A stretch of 6,064 bases of DNA, taken from assembly GCA_946528255.1 (NCBI GenBank), contig CAMMYR010000046.1:1-6064 (forward strand), given 5' to 3'. The DNA comes from an uncultured Methanomicrobiales archaeon (lineage in GTDB: Archaea; Thermoplasmatota; Thermoplasmata; Methanomassiliicoccales; Methanomethylophilaceae). Both the position numbers and the translations under genes were made by a program. Shown here piece by piece: positions 4,201 to 6,064 of the stretch. The first letter of the stretch is position 1, and each line of letters begins with the position of its first letter. The notes under the pieces were generated by a model that was given only the letters and a program-made list of their open reading frames with translations, ran no database searches and had not been told where the DNA came from.

Positions 4201-6064
4201 ACCGTCGTCCTGCGTGAAGGATCCGCCGCGACCGAGAACAACACGTTCACCGCACCCGAGAAGAAGGTCTTCAGGTGCTGGGGCACCAATGCTGTGGGCG
4301 GGGACCTCTTCAACGAGGGAGGCATGATAGAGGGGATCACCGGATTGGTCACACTCTATGCCCAGTGGGTGGATGCGCCCAGCGTCGCTATGGAAGGCTA
4401 CACGTACGCCGGCACTGTGAGCACCCCCGAGGCCAGCAACACCCACGGAACCCCTACTTTCTACTATTCGGAGAAAAACAGCATACCGCCCGAGGACATC
4501 GCCACGGTCGCGAAGCCGTGGAAGGATATCGAAAGCACCACGCTCGACGCCGGCACCTACTACATGTACGTCACGGTGGAAGCCAATGCGACGGAGTACT
4601 ACGCCGCATCCGCATGCCTGGCCCCCACCGAGTTCGTCGTCGGCAAGGCCACCATCACCTGGCCCACCGCCATTGCGACCTACGACGGAACGAAGAAACA
4701 GGCCGGCTTGGCGGAGACCGATTATTACAAGGTCATCTCCGATGCCAGCGGCACGGATGCGGGCAAGTACCCCGCCACGCTGTCCCTGAAGGACCCCACC
4801 AACTACAAGTGGTCCAACGACGAGTACGGCGAGGACGCCGATATGACCGACGACTGCCTCACCATCGGAAAAGGCACGATAACGGATATCTCGACCATAT
4901 TCACCGCGGTGTACACGGGCAGTGCGATAGTGCCTCTCCCGTCCGATATAATCTACGACGGATTCAACGGCCAGAGGCCAGCCGATGCGAAAGTCACCAT
5001 AACGCCCGACGCATGCACCGATGTCAGCACCACCGCCAAGGTGAAAGTGACGGTCGCAGGCGACAATAACTTCGAAAACATCGAGAACAAGGAGCTCACA
5101 TTCGTCATCACCAAGGCCCCGTCGTCATGGACGACCCTGCCCAGCGCGAAAACCGGATTGGTATACGATGGAAATGATCAGGACCTGTTCACAAACGGCG
5201 TAGCCGCCGGCGGTACCGCCGTCTATTCCGTTTCGTTCGTGCCTGCGAAATCCGGAGACTCGGGTGCCGAAAATCCGCTCAAAGGACGCAATGCCGGAAA
5301 GTACACCGTTAGCTACGGCATCACCGGGGATGCCAACCATCTGAACCTGGACGCCCAGACCTTCGATGTCGTCATCGCCCAGGCCTCCGCGACGTTCTCC
5401 GTCTCCCCGAGGACGCTGAGCTACAACGCCAGCGCCCCTGCTGCGCAGAATCTTGTCACCCAGACTCCTGCAAGCACGGAAGGTTTCACCATCCTGTACC
5501 GCGTCGGTTCCTCCGGCGACTACTCCGCCGGGATCCCGCAGGCGACCGAAGCCGGCACCTACCAGGTGTACTTCAAGGTGGACGGCGGCAACAACTACGA
5601 GACCGTTGACCCTGCCTACGTCGAATCGGTGATCAAGCAGGGCACATGCACGATCGATGTCACCGCTTCCACCGGCACATACGACGGAAGCCTCATCGCC
5701 CTGGCCACCAAGGCCAACCTGACCGCCGGGGCGACCGCATACTATGCAGTCAAGACCGAGGAGGGCACCCCTACGGAATGGACCGAGTGGGGCACCGGGA
5801 ACCCGTCCGCCACGGATGCGGGAACCTACTACGTCTGGTACAAGGTCGACAGCGGCTCGTCCAGCGTGACCGGCATCGAGCCGACCAGCGTGACGGCGAC
5901 CATCTCCAAGGCCCAGGCATCCTGGAACGTTTCCCCCGCAGCCAACGCGGGGCTGATCTACAACGGCACGCCGCAGGACCTCATCACCGCCGGAACCATA
6001 ACGTCCGTGCCTGCTGGCAACGACGGCGTGAAAGCACAGTACCAGGTAGCCGCGACCCCCTCCG
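1300..6064 (+). CDS. giant secreted adhesin-like repeat protein, 3' end beyond the window
   Basis: This is one frame without a stop for 1588 codons, still open at the right edge. Residues 1-5 (MNEKK) and the hydrophobic stretch 6-25 form a Sec signal peptide, probably cut between about 24 and 33; there is no lipobox. Two tandem ~440-residue modules follow (44-482, 501-940), then one InlB-B/Flg_new-like repeat (953-1025), then MBG/YDG-like Ig units from 1028 on. Cysteine is rare and Asn, Ser, Thr, Gly and Tyr are abundant, with several N-X-S/T sequons, as expected of an exported, possibly glycosylated archaeal surface protein. Codons end mostly in G or C, like trmI, so composition gives no sign of recent transfer. 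The C-terminal anchor, if any, lies outside. Adhesion or ligand binding at the cell surface is inferred from architecture; I do not recognise a named orthologue. The gene is divergent from trmI, with its own Shine-Dalgarno site. Confidence 0.93.
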   Translation, partial: MNEKKILALAMVAVMAIVPLCSISIDTGSDGSAVSDAASKTQNYLYVLEYGQNNMTIDDVLVSLDGTQFPSGVGSALASKYRVSADSEEKSSATTVNETTKINKFWDFDDETGKGPFNSFYAAVNITTGKADFILKPSDLTKKLDGSGFTAADYNIMLIIPTVYWKSVANSDGSGKLYLSNLPNYYYSDGSGGSVRIDGMVAYAHSYGANGTDIGDYKTHVMPYLAIGVYESSSKTIAAGNILVSQKGATPYAWNYNGLYEDVQRNPASGSSKYQIWNFHQWTLYKMMSYTVMGTKNSQEMIGYGVVNASGRIDTGATSASGPYYGTDSETSNVRMFIEDSWGNGLEVLGDTLIVDRALYVGNQLGGSMHVTSTAGKASTGLTIPNLDYEIATHETGGYITKTGTNSMSWDFPVSVSSTRTTGLDTIDDVFALFHDVDEVRMLDVGHFNKGQKDGIDRLRAFYIQDDGTGYDSVARLAYLMDNSAIGAVAGTKSVPSGPSYLYELSYNDSNTAISDVRVSFGGNATTAGTEFESKFRVDAGSKDASISNIVNSSSKINKFWEFDPVTGLGPFNSFYAAINISGGPNNDDSNELRLSTELGKIAYVLNPYNLKQTVNGNYINNQVGKTEMGYYNIMLVIPTVYWKADGGKLYISSEPSYQSSEGEVEGMQAYAHTYGGTSTGTAPYIAIGVYEASTATHSVGQIMVSQSDKMPAVVNYHDVYAAVSKNPASGNSKYQVWNLYQWTLYKMMSYTVMGTKNSQAMIGNGIVDVSSVKATGATTDRGPYYGGSSNSEHVRMFLESAWGNGLEFLGDTVIEDGVIFTGNTLGGSPTITISGKTSTGISFATLNNPIATNEKGGYIVGTSTSSATWDFPTAISASRATGLNAIDDTFVSFCDGMRMMDVGHCNKGQHDGIDRIRAFPMTDEGYGYNGATRLVYVIANDDIIEPPASYGIEYEANGGTGTGPSTTVVLREGSAATENNTFTAPEKKVFRCWGTNAVGGDLFNEGGMIEGITGLVTLYAQWVDAPSVAMEGYTYAGTVSTPEASNTHGTPTFYYSEKNSIPPEDIATVAKPWKDIESTTLDAGTYYMYVTVEANATEYYAASACLAPTEFVVGKATITWPTAIATYDGTKKQAGLAETDYYKVISDASGTDAGKYPATLSLKDPTNYKWSNDEYGEDADMTDDCLTIGKGTITDISTIFTAVYTGSAIVPLPSDIIYDGFNGQRPADAKVTITPDACTDVSTTAKVKVTVAGDNNFENIENKELTFVITKAPSSWTTLPSAKTGLVYDGNDQDLFTNGVAAGGTAVYSVSFVPAKSGDSGAENPLKGRNAGKYTVSYGITGDANHLNLDAQTFDVVIAQASATFSVSPRTLSYNASAPAAQNLVTQTPASTEGFTILYRVGSSGDYSAGIPQATEAGTYQVYFKVDGGNNYETVDPAYVESVIKQGTCTIDVTASTGTYDGSLIALATKANLTAGATAYYAVKTEEGTPTEWTEWGTGNPSATDAGTYYVWYKVDSGSSSVTGIEPTSVTATISKAQASWNVSPAANAGLIYNGTPQDLITAGTITSVPAGNDGVKAQYQVAATPS
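1429..2745 (+). repeat. adhesin module copy 1 (C-type-lectin-like candidate)
   Basis: Residues 44-482 of the adhesin. Landmarks in order: YLYVLEY (44-50), NKFW and GPFNSFYAA (about 104-123), IPTVYWK (160-166), YLAIGVYE (224-231), WTLYKMMSYT with MGTKNSQ (282-299), GPYYG, WGNGLE (342-347), DVGHFNKGQ and DGIDR (about 444-458), and a closing ARLAYL (475-480). The series IP-x-(F/Y)-(Y/W)-x-K, IG-x-YE, NSQ-x-x-(I/L)-G and E-x-x-WGN-x-x-E followed by a final RL-x-x is what I know from C-type-lectin-like (FGE-sulfatase-type) domains of phage receptor-binding and DGR target proteins. That assignment is inferred; the repeat itself is certain from copy 2. Confidence 0.85.
2800..4119 (+). repeat. adhesin module copy 2 (C-type-lectin-like candidate)
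   Basis: Residues 501-940, a tandem copy of the preceding module joined by an 18-residue linker. All landmarks recur: YLYELSY (501-507), GPFNSFYAA, IPTVYWK (638-644), YIAIGVYE (685-692), MGTKNSQ (754-760), WGNGLE (803-808), DVGHCNKGQ with DGIDR (902-916) and TRLVYV (933-938). Over one 36-residue segment (273-308 versus 734-769) 29 residues are identical. Copy 2 carries an acidic, Asn-rich insertion around 583-630, while copy 1 is longer between IPTVYWK and the MGTKNSQ segment. The differences lie in loops, so the copies have diverged where ligand contacts could lie. Confidence 0.85.
4156..4374 (+). other. InlB B-repeat / Flg_new-like domain within the adhesin
   Basis: Residues 953-1025 begin with IEYEANGGTG and end with VTLYAQWVD. 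The middle shows FTAPEKKVFRCWGT and an LFNEGGMIEGI turn. This is the recognisable Listeria-Bacteroides repeat pattern: Y-x-x-NGG at the start, a central F-x-x-W segment, a G-x-x-I turn and a final LYA-x-W. It is a small beta-grasp-like extracellular domain found in many bacterial and some archaeal surface proteins. Here there is a single copy, acting as a joint between the duplicated modules and the Ig-like stalk. Confidence 0.8.
4381..6064 (+). repeat. tandem MBG/YDG-like Ig-type units of the adhesin stalk
   Basis: About seven units of 75-91 residues run from residue 1028 to the edge. Approximate nucleotide starts are 4381, 4645, 4870, 5113, 5380, 5635 and 5908 (last one cut). Most junctions carry a K-A/G-x-x-x-W/F-like strand (KATITW, KAPSSW, KAQASW). 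Most units have an early YDG or YNG turn (YDGT 1128, VYDGND 1288, YDGS 1461, YNGT 1554) and a late D/N/E-AG-T/K-Y strand (1083, 1153, 1331, 1417, 1506). The unit at 4870 has YTG and lacks a clear AGTY, so it is degenerate. The pattern is that of MBG/YDG-type bacterial Ig-like domains; a stalk or spacer role is inferred. Confidence 0.8.

Noticed and set aside
2548..4446. A 632-codon open frame on the minus strand opposite the adhesin
   Set aside because: It is antisense to an uninterrupted frame with signal peptide and recognisable domains. Its Gly/Val/Arg/His-rich, low-complexity product is what GC-ending codons on the other strand produce.
1300..6064. In-frame TAG codons that could encode pyrrolysine, given a possible Methanomassiliicoccales origin
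   Set aside because: Codon-by-codon reading finds no stop codon of any type in this frame, so there is nothing to reinterpret.
1..6064. CRISPR arrays, insertion sequences or a defence system
   Set aside because: No regularly spaced direct repeats, transposase, integrase or nuclease genes are present; the only large repeats are protein-domain duplications in the adhesin.

Overview
The window looks like a piece of a GC-rich archaeal chromosome. The pointers are TATA-type promoters placed about 26 nt before plausible transcript starts, an archaeal-type TrmI tRNA methyltransferase, a tRNA gene with an encoded CCA end, and a very large secreted protein built from InlB-B-like and MBG/YDG-like repeats. 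Such proteins are common in host-associated Methanomassiliicoccales (Thermoplasmata), so a gut methanogen of that order is my best guess. This is an inference from gene style, not a proven placement.

Layout, left to right. Positions 1-252 hold no convincing protein gene and are visibly less GC-rich (about 49% by hand count over 1-240). This stretch contains a long imperfect inverted repeat (148-224) that folds well only as a minus-strand RNA, followed by smaller inverted repeats. Next comes tRNA-Lys(UUU) on the minus strand (253-329) with its TATA box at 371-379. The minus-strand trmI gene (385-1167) encodes the tRNA m1A57/58 methyltransferase. A short divergent promoter region (1168-1299) has one AT-rich TATA element that can serve both directions. 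It also carries a leader with a strong hairpin, a possible 15-codon upstream ORF and a Shine-Dalgarno site.

From 1300 to the right edge runs a single uninterrupted plus-strand frame of at least 1588 codons, still open at the window end. It encodes a signal peptide, two tandem copies of a ~440-residue module (residues 44-482 and 501-940), one InlB-B/Flg_new-type repeat (953-1025), and a chain of about seven MBG/YDG-like Ig-type units (1028 onward). I read it as a giant surface or secreted adhesin-like protein. The duplicated module carries a series of motifs resembling the C-type-lectin-like (FGE-sulfatase/DGR-target) ligand-binding domains of phage and prophage receptor proteins, which would make the N-terminus a binding head on an Ig-like stalk.

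The tRNA and trmI are housekeeping translation genes read leftward; the adhesin is an accessory gene read rightward from the shared promoter region. No CRISPR array, insertion sequence, reverse transcriptase or integrase is visible. The items most worth a second look are the minus-strand RNA hairpin beside tRNA-Lys, the overlapping upstream ORF and hairpin in the adhesin leader, and the tandem lectin-like modules.
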